64,000 nt of DNA, taken from contig CAZUCO010000001.1 of the NCBI GenBank assembly GCA_964619585.1, positions 1 to 64,000 of the forward strand, in the 5' to 3' direction. Source of the stretch: JASLCR01 sp964619585. GTDB lineage: Bacteria; Patescibacteriota; Saccharimonadia; Saccharimonadales; Saccharimonadaceae. Below the pieces are notes generated by a model. It saw only the letters and a list, made by a program, of their open reading frames with translations, did not search any database and was not told where the DNA came from. Positions 25,735-34,402 of this stretch are shown here, piece by piece (position 1 is the first letter of the stretch; each line of letters starts with the position of its first letter). The position numbers and the translations under genes were made by a program.

Positions 25735-26070
25735 ATGGGTAAAATTATCGACACAATTATCGGTGATCTTAGCGAAAAAAAGAAATATCGTGAAAACGAA
25801 AAACGAGCCAAGGCGCTCCCAACTGAATATAGCCAGGCTTACGACGATATTAAACATTATCTTTGGAATACTTCAGGTATTCTTACGATTGAGCCACTCG
25901 TATCGCTTGTCGATATGCTCGAAGAGGCAGCAGCTAATGGTAGGCATGTGGTGGATATAACTGGCTCTGATGTGGCTGCGTTTGCTGACGAACTTGTACG
26001 CGGAGAAAGCTCATACAAAGACCAACAACGTAAAAAGCTGAATGACAAGCTCAATAAAAAGGGTAAGTAA
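25735..26070 (+). CDS. DUF1048 family protein
   Basis: A 111-residue helical protein: MGKIIDTIIGDLSEKKKYRE, then YSQAYDDIKHYLWNTSG and VDMLEEAAANGRHVVDITGS. It is DUF1048, a family of unknown function nearly always found between a PadR regulator and an ABC exporter, as here. It starts 4 bases after the PadR stop. Highly charged C-terminus (RKKLNDKLNKKGK). Probably an accessory or second regulatory protein of the exporter; that is inference from context. Confidence 0.85.
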   Translation: MGKIIDTIIGDLSEKKKYRENEKRAKALPTEYSQAYDDIKHYLWNTSGILTIEPLVSLVDMLEEAAANGRHVVDITGSDVAAFADELVRGESSYKDQQRKKLNDKLNKKGK

Positions 26071-26071
26071 T

Positions 26072-26833
26072 ATGACGGATACAATTATTACCGTCAAAGG
26101 CCTTCGGAAATCTTTCAAAGATATCGAGGTGTTGAAAGGCGTAGATTTCGAAATACGACAAGGTGAGATATTTGCACTGCTTGGTTCGAATGGAGCAGGT
26201 AAAACAACTACGATCAAGATACTTTCATCGTTACTCAATAAAGATAAAGGTGAGGTGGGCATCGCTGGTTTTGATGTGGCAAAGCATCCGGAAGAGGTGC
26301 GGAAAGTCATTAGTCTGACGGGGCAGTTTGCGGCAGTCGACGAGATTCTTACGGGCAGGGAAAACCTCATACTTATTGCAAAGCTACGTAATGTCAAAAA
26401 TCCTGAAAAAGTTGCAGATAATTTATTAAAACAATTTGGACTCACAGATGCGGCAACCCGACGTGCGGGAACGTATTCGGGCGGTATGACGCGGCGTCTT
26501 GATATAGCGATGAGTCTTGTTGGAGCACCTGCTGTTATCTTCCTTGATGAACCAACTACTGGGCTTGACCCTGAGGCTAGGCTCGAAGTCTGGAAGACAG
26601 TAAAAGAGTTAGCTAGAAGTGGAACTACCATCCTGCTAACTACCCAGTATCTTGAAGAGGCAGAGCAGCTAGCTGATAAGATTGCAATCTTACACGACGG
26701 AAAGATCATTGCCAGTGGCACATTAGGAGAGCTAAAAAAACTGCTCCCGCCAGCTAAGAAAGAATACGTCGAGAAGCAGCCAACGCTTGAGGAAATCTTC
26801 TTTGCGATAGCGGTCAAAAAGGAGTCAAAATAA
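26072..26833 (+). CDS. ABC exporter ATP-binding protein (DrrA-like)
   Basis: A 253-residue ABC ATPase: Walker A LLGSNGAGKTTTIKIL, Q-loop (SLTGQFAAVDEILTGRENL), signature YSGGMTRRLDIAMSL, Walker B VIFLDEPTTGLDPEAR and H-loop TTQYLEEAEQLADKI. The closest type is the daunorubicin-exporter DrrA group. The start at 26,072 is chosen because it follows the DUF1048 stop directly; an in-frame TTG/ATG upstream would overlap that gene. It pairs with the permease that follows with a one-base overlap. Confidence 0.9.
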   Translation: MTDTIITVKGLRKSFKDIEVLKGVDFEIRQGEIFALLGSNGAGKTTTIKILSSLLNKDKGEVGIAGFDVAKHPEEVRKVISLTGQFAAVDEILTGRENLILIAKLRNVKNPEKVADNLLKQFGLTDAATRRAGTYSGGMTRRLDIAMSLVGAPAVIFLDEPTTGLDPEARLEVWKTVKELARSGTTILLTTQYLEEAEQLADKIAILHDGKIIASGTLGELKKLLPPAKKEYVEKQPTLEEIFFAIAVKKESK

Positions 26834-27585
26834 TGAAAGCATTACGAGACATTTCAATTCTACTTGGACGTACGATGAAGCACATTCTTCGTAGCCCAGA
26901 CACCATCATTACGGTGGCAGTGACGCCAATCGCTATGATGCTCCTATTTGTGTATGTACTTGGTGGAGCGATTCAAGCAGGCACGGATAATTATGTAAAT
27001 TACTTACTTCCGGGTATCTTGCTTATTGCAATCGCATCGGGAACGTCATACACGGCATTTCGTATTTTTACCGATATGCAAAAGGGTATAATTGCACGTT
27101 TTAATACGATGCCAATTAGTCGCTCGGCTGTGCTGTGGGGTCATGTACTGACGTCTATCGTATCCAATTCTATTTCGATATTGGTGATTATTGCCGTAGC
27201 TTTGCTTATGGGGTTCCGCTCGGGCGCTGGTATTGGAAGCTGGCTTGCGGTAGCAGGAATACTCCTGCTCTTTACGACAGCACTGACATGGCTTGCAGTG
27301 ATACCTGGCTTAAAGGCAAAAACGATAGATGGGGCAAGTGCATTTGCCTATCCACTTATCTTTCTCCCATTCATTAGCTCGGCGTTTGTCCCGACCGATT
27401 CAATGCCAACTGCTGTGCGTGTATTTGCGGAGAACCAGCCTGTAACGGCTATCGTTGATGCAATACGCTCGCTACTCAACGCGTCACCTGTCGGAAATGA
27501 CCTATGGATTGCACTTGCATGGTGTATCGGTCTTACGATAATCGCTTATTTCTTTGCAGTAAGAACATATAGAAAAATTGCTTAA
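26833..27585 (+). CDS. ABC-2 type permease (DrrB-like)
   Basis: A 250-residue ABC-2 membrane protein with six hydrophobic segments, beginning at about residue 25 (TIITVAVTPIAMMLLFVYVL) and ending at about 225-245. The conserved ABC-2 region PLIFLPFISSAFVPTDSMPT and the following FAENQPVTAIVDAIRSLLNA are clear. Its ATG shares one base with the stop of the ATPase gene (TAATG). Together they should export a hydrophobic compound or antibiotic; the substrate is unknown. Confidence 0.9.
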   Translation: MKALRDISILLGRTMKHILRSPDTIITVAVTPIAMMLLFVYVLGGAIQAGTDNYVNYLLPGILLIAIASGTSYTAFRIFTDMQKGIIARFNTMPISRSAVLWGHVLTSIVSNSISILVIIAVALLMGFRSGAGIGSWLAVAGILLLFTTALTWLAVIPGLKAKTIDGASAFAYPLIFLPFISSAFVPTDSMPTAVRVFAENQPVTAIVDAIRSLLNASPVGNDLWIALAWCIGLTIIAYFFAVRTYRKIA

Positions 27586-27685
27586 CAACTGTATCTACTA
27601 GTTCACAATACCTGGAGCATACGATTAAAGCTGAAATCACGAATAAAGACGGTTAGGCGAAATAATGGAATGATAAACTAAGACA

Positions 27686-28150
27686 ATGAATATATATGAC
27701 TACCAGAGACCGGTTGGTAAAATTGATGATATTCCTGAGCTTAGAGATGATTTTATAGTGGTCTATGATACGAAGAGCCACCAACAAGTTGTAGAGTTTT
27801 GTCTCATGCTGGGAAAGCATCTCTTAGAGATAACAGGATTTGAGGCAAATAAGGAGATAAAAGCTGCTTTTGATGCAATGCAACGCTGGCTTAATGGTGA
27901 GGTTAACTATCACGAAGCAAGAAATCTGAGCTTTCTGATATCACAACACGCTCGAGACGAAGAAGACCCGATCAAAGTGAGATTTCTTAAAACTATGGGA
28001 CAACTAACGGCGGCTCCCCATGTAAAATACCATGGACTATGGGCAACTGACTTTGCTGTAACTCTTATCAATAAAATGCACCCAGACGACTTAGGCGAAG
28101 TAAAAAAAGAACGAAAAAAGCATATTGAGTTAATAAAAGCCTGTAATTGA
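27686..28150 (+). CDS. Hypothetical protein, resembling putative immunity proteins
   Basis: A 154-residue soluble helical protein (FDAMQRWLNGEVNYHEARN, then HGLWATDFAVTLINKMHPDD). The alanine/histidine-containing helices and the size resemble small putative immunity proteins, but I am not certain of this family. A TAAACT box lies 6 bases before the ATG, so it has its own leaderless transcript. It sits between the ABC exporter and the Qat island, with no toxin gene next to it. Confidence 0.5.
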   Translation: MNIYDYQRPVGKIDDIPELRDDFIVVYDTKSHQQVVEFCLMLGKHLLEITGFEANKEIKAAFDAMQRWLNGEVNYHEARNLSFLISQHARDEEDPIKVRFLKTMGQLTAAPHVKYHGLWATDFAVTLINKMHPDDLGEVKKERKKHIELIKACN

Positions 28151-28410
28151 TAAAAATATTTGACATGAAAGTACCCCTTTCGAGGGTCTCCCATTATCCT
28201 GAATACAGGTTGGCGATAAAACAAAAAAGACACTGAAGTGCCCTTGAATTATCTTGTGGTGCAACAGAACAGAACCTACTCAAACTTTTTGAAGCAGTAG
28301 TTAATGATGAGCTATCGAACACTCCTAATATCACAGCGCCGTCAAAAGCAGAGAACCTTATTATCTACTAGTTAACACGGAGCAGTTCTTAAAGGCTCGA
28401 CATATTCTGG
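28151..28410. other. Spacer with a probable gene remnant
   Basis: A 45-codon stretch at 28,237-28,371 is open on the plus strand (ELSCGATEQNLLKLFEAVVN, then ENLIIY and stop) and has normal protein composition but no start codon or ribosome site. It looks like the 3' end of a lost gene at the left edge of the Qat island. I find no tRNA-Gly fragment here. Confidence 0.35.
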
Positions 28411-29169
28411 CTACACAGTGGCCATTTTTATTCGAACTTCTCTCGGAAGAAGGCGACCTGTTTTGGTTTCAATAATTAGACTGCTCAAATTATGCCATAT
28501 TTGAGCTCTGATTTCATTAACTTTCTTGCCGTGAAGATCTGCAAGCAAACGTTCCACCCTGGCAACATTTCCAGGTCTTCGATCTAGCTGTCGTCTATCG
28601 CCAAAAGGGTGGTCGGTTTCAGTCAGCAAACGCTCCAGGGGGATAGTACTTAAGAGTTCCACGTTAAACATACTTGGGTTTACAGCAAAGAAGCACCCTA
28701 ACGCAATGGCGCGTTTCGTCTCCTCGAGGTTTCCCAACCACCAATGTAGTATTACCCCTTTCGTGGCATATTGAGAAATGCAGTCAAGAACACGATCGGT
28801 TGCATCATAGCTATGAATGCTTAGGATCCTAGGTTTAGCTTCAACCGCATCTAGAATTGAATTCAATACAGCCTCCTGAGTCTGCATAGGTACACGAGAC
28901 TTTCCATCAAGTCCAATTTCACTGACGTACGGAGTTTTTTCTATAAGCTCACTGAAGCGTAAAACATTAAATGATTTCTGGGCGCCTACTAGCCCCGGGT
29001 GGCACCCTACACCCCAAATTGTCGATCGATCTTTACGAGAAATGACAAATTCTGCTTCATCCAGCGATCTCGTTGGAGCGAAAACTAAAGCACCTAAACT
29101 ATCTAATTCATGCTCAGGAATTGTGAGATCAATATGTGCATGTGTATCAACGGGCGGCAGTAAGCGCAT
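28411..29169 (-). CDS. qatD: QatD, TatD-like metal-dependent hydrolase
   Basis: A 252-residue TatD-family nuclease. Metal ligands and motifs are visible: DTHAHIDL at the start, GVGCHPGLVG, VSEIGLDGK, LSIHSYDAT and LTETDHPFGD. TatD enzymes are DNases/deubiquitinase-like amidohydrolases; in the Qat anti-phage system this is the fourth protein. It follows qatC with only 3 bases between, the last gene of the four-gene operon read leftward. All catalytic residues appear intact. Confidence 0.88.
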   Translation of the reverse strand: MRLLPPVDTHAHIDLTIPEHELDSLGALVFAPTRSLDEAEFVISRKDRSTIWGVGCHPGLVGAQKSFNVLRFSELIEKTPYVSEIGLDGKSRVPMQTQEAVLNSILDAVEAKPRILSIHSYDATDRVLDCISQYATKGVILHWWLGNLEETKRAIALGCFFAVNPSMFNVELLSTIPLERLLTETDHPFGDRRQLDRRPGNVARVERLLADLHGKKVNEIRAQIWHNLSSLIIETKTGRLLPREVRIKMATV

Positions 29170-29172
29170 GGT

Positions 29173-30465
29173 TTAATACAAACTCCTTAGCTCGCCAATC
29201 GCTCGTTCGCAGAGGCCGAGCGCTGAGCTAATCGAATAGTTTCGGGGCAGCGCTAGTGTCGCGAGATCTTTGCCACTTACTCCGCGTCTGATGAAGTTTT
29301 TAATCTGCTGCTCAACTGATACTTTACTCAACCATTCGGTAGTTGCCTGGTCTGGTCCAATATTCATATATTCCGTTCTGTCCTCAATACCAGCTGCTAC
29401 AAACGATGCACGTCTTAGTACGCAACCAAAGCAAACGCCACAAGACTTACTAGCGGAAACGCTCATGTACCTTTGATGGGTATGCGCGCAAGAATTTGTC
29501 GAACTTAAAAAATTCGCTGCGTTCTCTTCTCCAATAATTTCTGCTACTTTCTGAAACATTTCACCCTTAGTCATGTCGGCAAATGGGTTCTCAATGTGCG
29601 ACTGCGCACCTATTTTTTCAAGAATGACCGACAGGTCCTGAAGGAAAGACGGGTGTGTAGTTCTGGTCGATAGACTCCCTAGTCGCTCCGGCCCAAGCGG
29701 TGGATTAATAGAAGCAAAACCGTTCTCTGGTATCCACAGTGGAACTTCATGGACAGAGGCCACGGCTAGTCCGAGTGCAATAAACAAAAGTGATCTCGAA
29801 CGGCTACTGGGTTCGGTAGGGTAGTTCGTGCCATCGATACGTTTGCTACCTCGACTCAGATGTACTGCTATGTGTTGTTGTGCTCCTACTGTTATTAGGC
29901 GTTCAACCTCTGAAGCAAGGTTTCGCTGAACAGGCGCGAGGGTAGTACTACTAAAGTGAGATAATAGAATGTGAGTTTGACCATTTTGTAATAGTGAGCG
30001 TGAATATACAGCGCCAGAAGCTGAGTCCGCGCCTCCGCTAAGAAGAACTACTCTCTCGGGACGTGCTGTAATTTCCGGAAGCATTGCCTGCTCAGGAGTT
30101 GACTCTTGCTGTATGAAATTGAAAGACCACTTGTCGCCACTTAGAAATCCGACAACTTGCTGGAGATCATCTGATACCGACTCCCACTTTGCGGGATCAG
30201 ATACAGGTATTGTCAGTTTAATGTTCCGTTGGTTCCAATTTGAGCCACCGCTCTTGCGCAGGACGGATTTGTCTGCCGAAACAACAGTCAGAGCAATACG
30301 GACAAAATCAACATTCAAGTCTTTAACCTGACCTAAAGAACTGAGATTTGGCCCGAGGGATGAAGTGAATGTAGATCGCGCATCATCCAGCCAATAAAAA
30401 GAGGTCTTGGCTTCCTCTGCCGCTACTTCCTCGCTAGCAGTTAGGCGCAGGGTAAACTCTGCCAT
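29173..30465 (-). CDS. qatC: QatC, QueC-like ATPase
   Basis: A 430-residue protein with a QueC-like nucleotide-binding core: PP-loop RVVLLSGGADSASGAVYSRS near residue 138, and a cysteine cluster CAHTHQRYM ... CGVCFGCVLRRASF (about 328-358) that should hold zinc. QueC makes 7-cyano-7-deazaguanine; QatC proteins keep the fold and are needed for Qat defence, where the modified target is not settled. The N-terminal 130 residues are the Qat-specific extension. It overlaps qatB by one base. Confidence 0.88.
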   Translation of the reverse strand: MAEFTLRLTASEEVAAEEAKTSFYWLDDARSTFTSSLGPNLSSLGQVKDLNVDFVRIALTVVSADKSVLRKSGGSNWNQRNIKLTIPVSDPAKWESVSDDLQQVVGFLSGDKWSFNFIQQESTPEQAMLPEITARPERVVLLSGGADSASGAVYSRSLLQNGQTHILLSHFSSTTLAPVQRNLASEVERLITVGAQQHIAVHLSRGSKRIDGTNYPTEPSSRSRSLLFIALGLAVASVHEVPLWIPENGFASINPPLGPERLGSLSTRTTHPSFLQDLSVILEKIGAQSHIENPFADMTKGEMFQKVAEIIGEENAANFLSSTNSCAHTHQRYMSVSASKSCGVCFGCVLRRASFVAAGIEDRTEYMNIGPDQATTEWLSKVSVEQQIKNFIRRGVSGKDLATLALPRNYSISSALGLCERAIGELRSLY

Positions 30466-31286
30466 TATTCTTCACCTTCGATTATATCCATTAGTTCAGT
30501 CAGGCCTTGCTGGACTGCGCGACTAATCTCATCTTCGCTCACGCCATCGGCCGAGAGCGTAAGTTGCTGTGACATAGCTTCAGCCGCATCCCGAATGTCT
30601 TTTTCCGCAACATCAAATTTATCGGTCTTGTTAGTTAAATCACCCGTTTCGACTAGAGCCGTTTCCGCAATAATCGAAGCGATCGTCTGACGAACTATTT
30701 CCTCAGGTGTTGGTAAGTACCCGTCATCTTCTTGTTTCAAGATCCAGTCTGCAACGTCAGCGGCAACAATGCCTTGTTCAGCCTGCTCAATGGTACTGTC
30801 AGGATTACCGCACGCCATTTCGACTATTCGTCTAAGGACTTCGAAATCATCGCCCAGTGCACGCAACTCATTGTAATTCAGCCCTAATCTTTCAAGAGTT
30901 TCAGTATCGCCAGTTCGATATGCATAGGCAGCTGCGGCTGCACGTCCGCCTGTACCTGAATATTGCGCGGCTGAACGTCGCGGACCGCCTCCTGAACGAC
31001 CACCGCCTGATCTACTGTTCCTGCCAGAACTCGAGCCTCCTCCGCCACCGCCTCGACCACTACCTCTTGTTGAAAAATGCGGCCTGAATACATTGACTAT
31101 CTGCCCTACGGCAGCAGGCGTAAGGGTACTTTCGCCATCAGCTCCTTGTTGCTCTGGGTTCTGAGGATCCTGTGAGCCTTGAGAGTCACCGGGATTTGAC
31201 TGAGAGTCAAGATACTCTGCGATGGCATCCCTTATTGATTTACCTGCACCGCCCCCGCTTCCAGAATATGATCCGCTTGTTCCCAT
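30465..31286 (-). CDS. qatB: QatB
   Basis: A 273-residue protein. It starts MGTSGSYSGSGGGAGKSIRD, with a glycine/serine-rich start typical of QatB, continues with another glycine/arginine-rich low-complexity segment (about 75-110), then a helical C-terminal domain (about 115-273) containing YRTGDTETLERLGLNYNELR. No enzymatic motif. It overlaps qatA and qatC by one base at each end. In Qat systems this protein has no assigned activity. Confidence 0.82.
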   Translation of the reverse strand: MGTSGSYSGSGGGAGKSIRDAIAEYLDSQSNPGDSQGSQDPQNPEQQGADGESTLTPAAVGQIVNVFRPHFSTRGSGRGGGGGGSSSGRNSRSGGGRSGGGPRRSAAQYSGTGGRAAAAAYAYRTGDTETLERLGLNYNELRALGDDFEVLRRIVEMACGNPDSTIEQAEQGIVAADVADWILKQEDDGYLPTPEEIVRQTIASIIAETALVETGDLTNKTDKFDVAEKDIRDAAEAMSQQLTLSADGVSEDEISRAVQQGLTELMDIIEGEE

Positions 31287-33130
31287 TAGACCCTACCTCT
31301 AGTTCGTAGAGCGTTTTGAACAGCTCTCTTCACAGATCCAGTGGGTAACTTCTGTTCCCAAGTTGATAACACGCTCAAAATCTCGGGCGGGTCAGTTTGC
31401 ATAAACTGAACTGGTGTGACGATTGTAAGATCACTAGTAGCTATCATTAGCAATGCACTCTTTGCTACTTCTGCCATCGTGTTCCTCAGGCGCACTATGC
31501 GTAGAATTGCATTAACACCTGCTTTTTGTTTCGCAGGTTGATCACGTATTGCTCTACCTATATGAAGAAGTAGGTCATTAATATCACCATCGCCGAGGCC
31601 ATTAAGCTCTGCATCACTTACAGATGCTTGATCTCGCCTTGAGTCTGAGAGCAGGTTTGCAGCGATATCCCTGAGACGCTCTGGTAAGCTTTCGTCGATT
31701 AGTGTTACACCAGCGAATGAGGCAGCTAGCGTAAGGTACGGGGAAAGATCTAATGCTCCAAGCGGGGGTGTAAGCTTTGCCCACCTAATCATTGCCTGAG
31801 AAAACGCTCCGCTATCGGTAGCGTCTGCGTCAGTATCGTCAGCGCTCTCGTCAGCTGTCTGCGAGGTACTGGCCGGAACAGCTTGACCTGCAACTTCTTC
31901 AAGTTGTGCCAATTTATCTCGCATTTCCCCTTTAGCAAACCAGTCAAGTAGAAGCTTAAATTCTTGCTCCATTAGCGCCTCAAGGGTCATCAGCTTAGCA
32001 ACGACCGAAGGGTCTAGCTGAATACCGCGCCGCGCCGCGATCGACTGTCTTACATTTAGGTCATTAAGGAAACGTTTAATACGCCGAGGGTTACCGTGGA
32101 GCTTTTCGTACAGAAGTGGTGTAAGACGTGATGCAAATGCCATCTCTTGATCCATAGTTACGCCCTGTACGGGTTCCAAATCATCAATACCACCACCTGT
32201 TCGCCGAACCTGTGCGCACGCTTCAATAAGTGATGTGAATTGAGCAGGGGAAATTTTCGGCTGCAATTGCAGAAGTAGTAAGTATGCTTGTGTATCAAAG
32301 TGGCTCAATGCTGGTAGCGGGATGGTGGTTTGGACAATCTTATGCAAGTACAGTTTTGCCGGATCCTCCTTTTCACTACCGTCCTCTTCGGGAGTACCCG
32401 TCGAGCGGAACCTAGTCTGAATGGCGTCTGCTACACGGTCCTCATCTGCTGCAATAACAAACGACATCTTAGGAACGCTCAGGAATAACTTGATTGCCTC
32501 CAGACTTTCAACAACGGTCTCTGGCAAACAACGATCCAGGTCATCAACAAGAACCGCGACTGCCTTTATGTGAGCAAGATCATCAGAGTCTATCAATTCA
32601 CGGAATTCATTCCTGAATTCCTTCAGGCCTTTGAATCCTTCATCACTACCATCTTCTTTGTCTTTGACTAAACCAATGAGTGAGTCCAGATCTGGAAGCT
32701 GCATCGTCAGAGAAGTCTTTGCGGCAAGTTTAAGGGCCTTGGCCCAATCAACACGCTTACTAAGACGAACGAGGAGCTTTTTTGTTTTATCCGACGGCGT
32801 CTCTAAAGCCTTAACTTCAGTTGCGAGGGCATCAAGAACTTCGCCAATCAGGCTTTCCTTTGCGCCCAGTGACGGATCATAACGCCACGGGTCGGTTCGT
32901 ATTACAAGGATCTTGTTTTCGGGAGTGGCGCGCTCACCAAGTTCCGCGGCGACAAGTTCAAGAACAGTTGTTTTACCTTTCCCCCAAGATCCTGATAAAC
33001 CCAAGGCGACTGGATCAAGCGTTTCATCCAGCAAGGCATCTGCCACGGTTTTAGCTACGGCATCAAAAGAGAGGAGATCAACTTGCGAGGGATCATCTGA
33101 CCATAAGTTATAAGTTTCTGTATCATCCAC
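31286..33130 (-). CDS. qatA: QatA, KAP-family P-loop ATPase
   Basis: A 614-residue KAP NTPase: Walker A ALGLSGSWGKGKTTVLELVA (about 42-61), Walker B KAVAVLVDDLDRCLPETVVE near 195-214 with the KAP pattern, followed by the helical insert and C-terminal domain. Unlike many KAP proteins I see no membrane helices. It is the first gene of the qatABCD anti-phage operon. An ATTAT-GAG-ATAAT palindrome lies about 20-30 bases upstream of the start and may be promoter/operator sequence. Confidence 0.88.
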   Translation of the reverse strand: MDDTETYNLWSDDPSQVDLLSFDAVAKTVADALLDETLDPVALGLSGSWGKGKTTVLELVAAELGERATPENKILVIRTDPWRYDPSLGAKESLIGEVLDALATEVKALETPSDKTKKLLVRLSKRVDWAKALKLAAKTSLTMQLPDLDSLIGLVKDKEDGSDEGFKGLKEFRNEFRELIDSDDLAHIKAVAVLVDDLDRCLPETVVESLEAIKLFLSVPKMSFVIAADEDRVADAIQTRFRSTGTPEEDGSEKEDPAKLYLHKIVQTTIPLPALSHFDTQAYLLLLQLQPKISPAQFTSLIEACAQVRRTGGGIDDLEPVQGVTMDQEMAFASRLTPLLYEKLHGNPRRIKRFLNDLNVRQSIAARRGIQLDPSVVAKLMTLEALMEQEFKLLLDWFAKGEMRDKLAQLEEVAGQAVPASTSQTADESADDTDADATDSGAFSQAMIRWAKLTPPLGALDLSPYLTLAASFAGVTLIDESLPERLRDIAANLLSDSRRDQASVSDAELNGLGDGDINDLLLHIGRAIRDQPAKQKAGVNAILRIVRLRNTMAEVAKSALLMIATSDLTIVTPVQFMQTDPPEILSVLSTWEQKLPTGSVKRAVQNALRTRGRV

Positions 33131-33205
33131 GGTAACTATCCCAATAATTTGGTCCTATTATCTCATAATATGAAGGGTTTTACTACGGAAGATCGCGTCG
33201 GAATG

Positions 33206-33481
33206 TCAGAAGCAGTTTGGCGGTATGTCCTCGCCTCCCTGCACAAGGTAGTTAATCGAGTCACTCGAAAGTTTTGAGCAGTCAATTCTTTCATTCCTCT
33301 GGTTGTAGAAAGTTATCGTAAGAGCTATCAGTGGGGCAATTACAAACATCATTAGATATACGATGCCTGTACCTGAGTCGATCCCCCAATCAAACTTTTG
33401 CTTGGGTTTCTTAGTTGGCTTCCAACTTTTTAGGAGTTCATCCGCTTCCGGTCCGTACTTGTACTGCTTATCTTTTGTCAT
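33206..33481 (-). CDS. Small single-pass membrane protein
   Basis: A 91-residue protein starting MTKDKQYKYGPEADELLKSW. A lysine-rich cytoplasmic part is followed by one membrane helix (GIVYLMMFVIAPLIALTITF, about 46-66) and an outside tail with two cysteines. A GGAAGG ribosome site precedes this ATG; the frame is open further upstream but there is no good start there. It lies just upstream of qatA in the same direction, in the same island. Function unknown. Confidence 0.55.
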   Translation of the reverse strand: MTKDKQYKYGPEADELLKSWKPTKKPKQKFDWGIDSGTGIVYLMMFVIAPLIALTITFYNQRNERIDCSKLSSDSINYLVQGGEDIPPNCF

Positions 33482-33569
33482 GTTCCGCCTTCCTTGATTA
33501 TTAGCGGAACTCAAAAAGCCCGCCACGAGCAGCAGCCTTTCGGCCACTCACAAACCTTTCGGAATGCGG

Positions 33570-33610
33570 CCACAAAGAGACGACTCATGACGAGCTGTTT
33601 CTCTTTGTGG
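33570..33610. repeat. 11-bp inverted repeat (hairpin)
   Basis: Perfect arms CCACAAAGAGA (33,570-33,580) and TCTCTTTGTGG (33,600-33,610) around a 19-base loop. There is no T-run after either arm on the plus strand, so it is not a normal terminator. It could be a recombinase- or regulator-binding site or a small structured RNA; purpose unknown. Confidence 0.6.
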
Positions 33611-34390
33611 ACTTATCGACCATACCTTCCCCGAATGAGGTGGCTTTAGGCCTAGGTGGTAAACCACTTGTATTTGATTATACCGAAGTAAAGTCCAAAA
33701 CCCCACACCCCCAGTACACCGAAATTACAGTGCTAAAAACGTCCATGCTATATTGATCCTACTCACCACACGTTTACAGATTAAATTTTGCAAAATTTTT
33801 ATGAAATAACATACGTGCTTATAACTATAAATTTACTTACGTTGGCATGGTTTTATAGTACTCAAAGTGTGCAGTGGTTGCATGCGGGCATACATATCTG
33901 TAAAACACTCGATAAATTGGCTCGACTTGTGCAGGGTCATTACCGCAAGTTTACTTATGGTGCGGGAGGGGTTGAGTTAATCCCAATCCGTGCGTGTGGT
34001 AGAAAAAACATTGGGAAAATTGTGAGCCCGCACTAACTCCGAAAAGTGCCCGCATAACTATGTCCGCAACCTCTGTTATACGGGGTTTACAGGCTGTCTC
34101 TCGGCGAGTAGACTCGTCGTAGAACCTTTCATTTTTGTCGACAAATCGCTGACTTCTTTGTTACTTGGCCTATCGGCTACGCATACATATCCCTAGTGGG
34201 ATACAGGGAAGATCGGTAGGCAAAATGGTTCATAGTGAAATTGTGGATACAGCGATAACTAGTCTTATTAGTATTCTGCTGACGTATGCCGAGATCGATC
34301 CAGCACCAAAGCCATTCTTGATCAAAAACGGCATAAAAATCATCTTATAGACATATGCCTAAAGCAGCTCTAACTTATATGAAATAGTTA

Positions 34391-34396
34391 TATAAT
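34391..34396 (+). promoter_or_regulatory. -10 box of the serine recombinase gene
   Basis: A perfect TATAAT 6 bases before the ATG at 34,403. With the normal distance from -10 to the first base of RNA, the transcript begins at the start codon and has no ribosome-binding leader. Confidence 0.65.
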
Positions 34397-34402
34397 TGGG
34401 GT

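Larger units (their letters stand above)
33482..34402. other. Gene-poor stretch of the island
   Basis: About 920 bases with no confident gene. Contents: an 11-base-pair perfect inverted repeat CCACAAAGAGA / TCTCTTTGTGG at 33,570-33,580 and 33,600-33,610; a short palindrome GTGGTAAACCAC near 33,657; a TTG-started 82-codon frame at 33,788-34,036 and a 41-codon ATG frame beginning at 34,225 that ends at 34,350. Neither frame is convincing. The right end holds the promoter of the recombinase. Confidence 0.45.

Noticed and set aside
26011..26817. 268-codon minus-strand frame
   Set aside because: Antisense of the ABC ATPase gene, whose motifs are all on the plus strand.
28150..28410. Search for a second tRNA-Gly 3' copy as the left end of the Qat island
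   Set aside because: No match longer than a few bases; the left boundary stays undefined.
34000..34060. CTAACTCC and CCCGCA pieces resembling tRNA-Gly
   Set aside because: Only 6-8 bases match and their order does not fit a tRNA 3' end.
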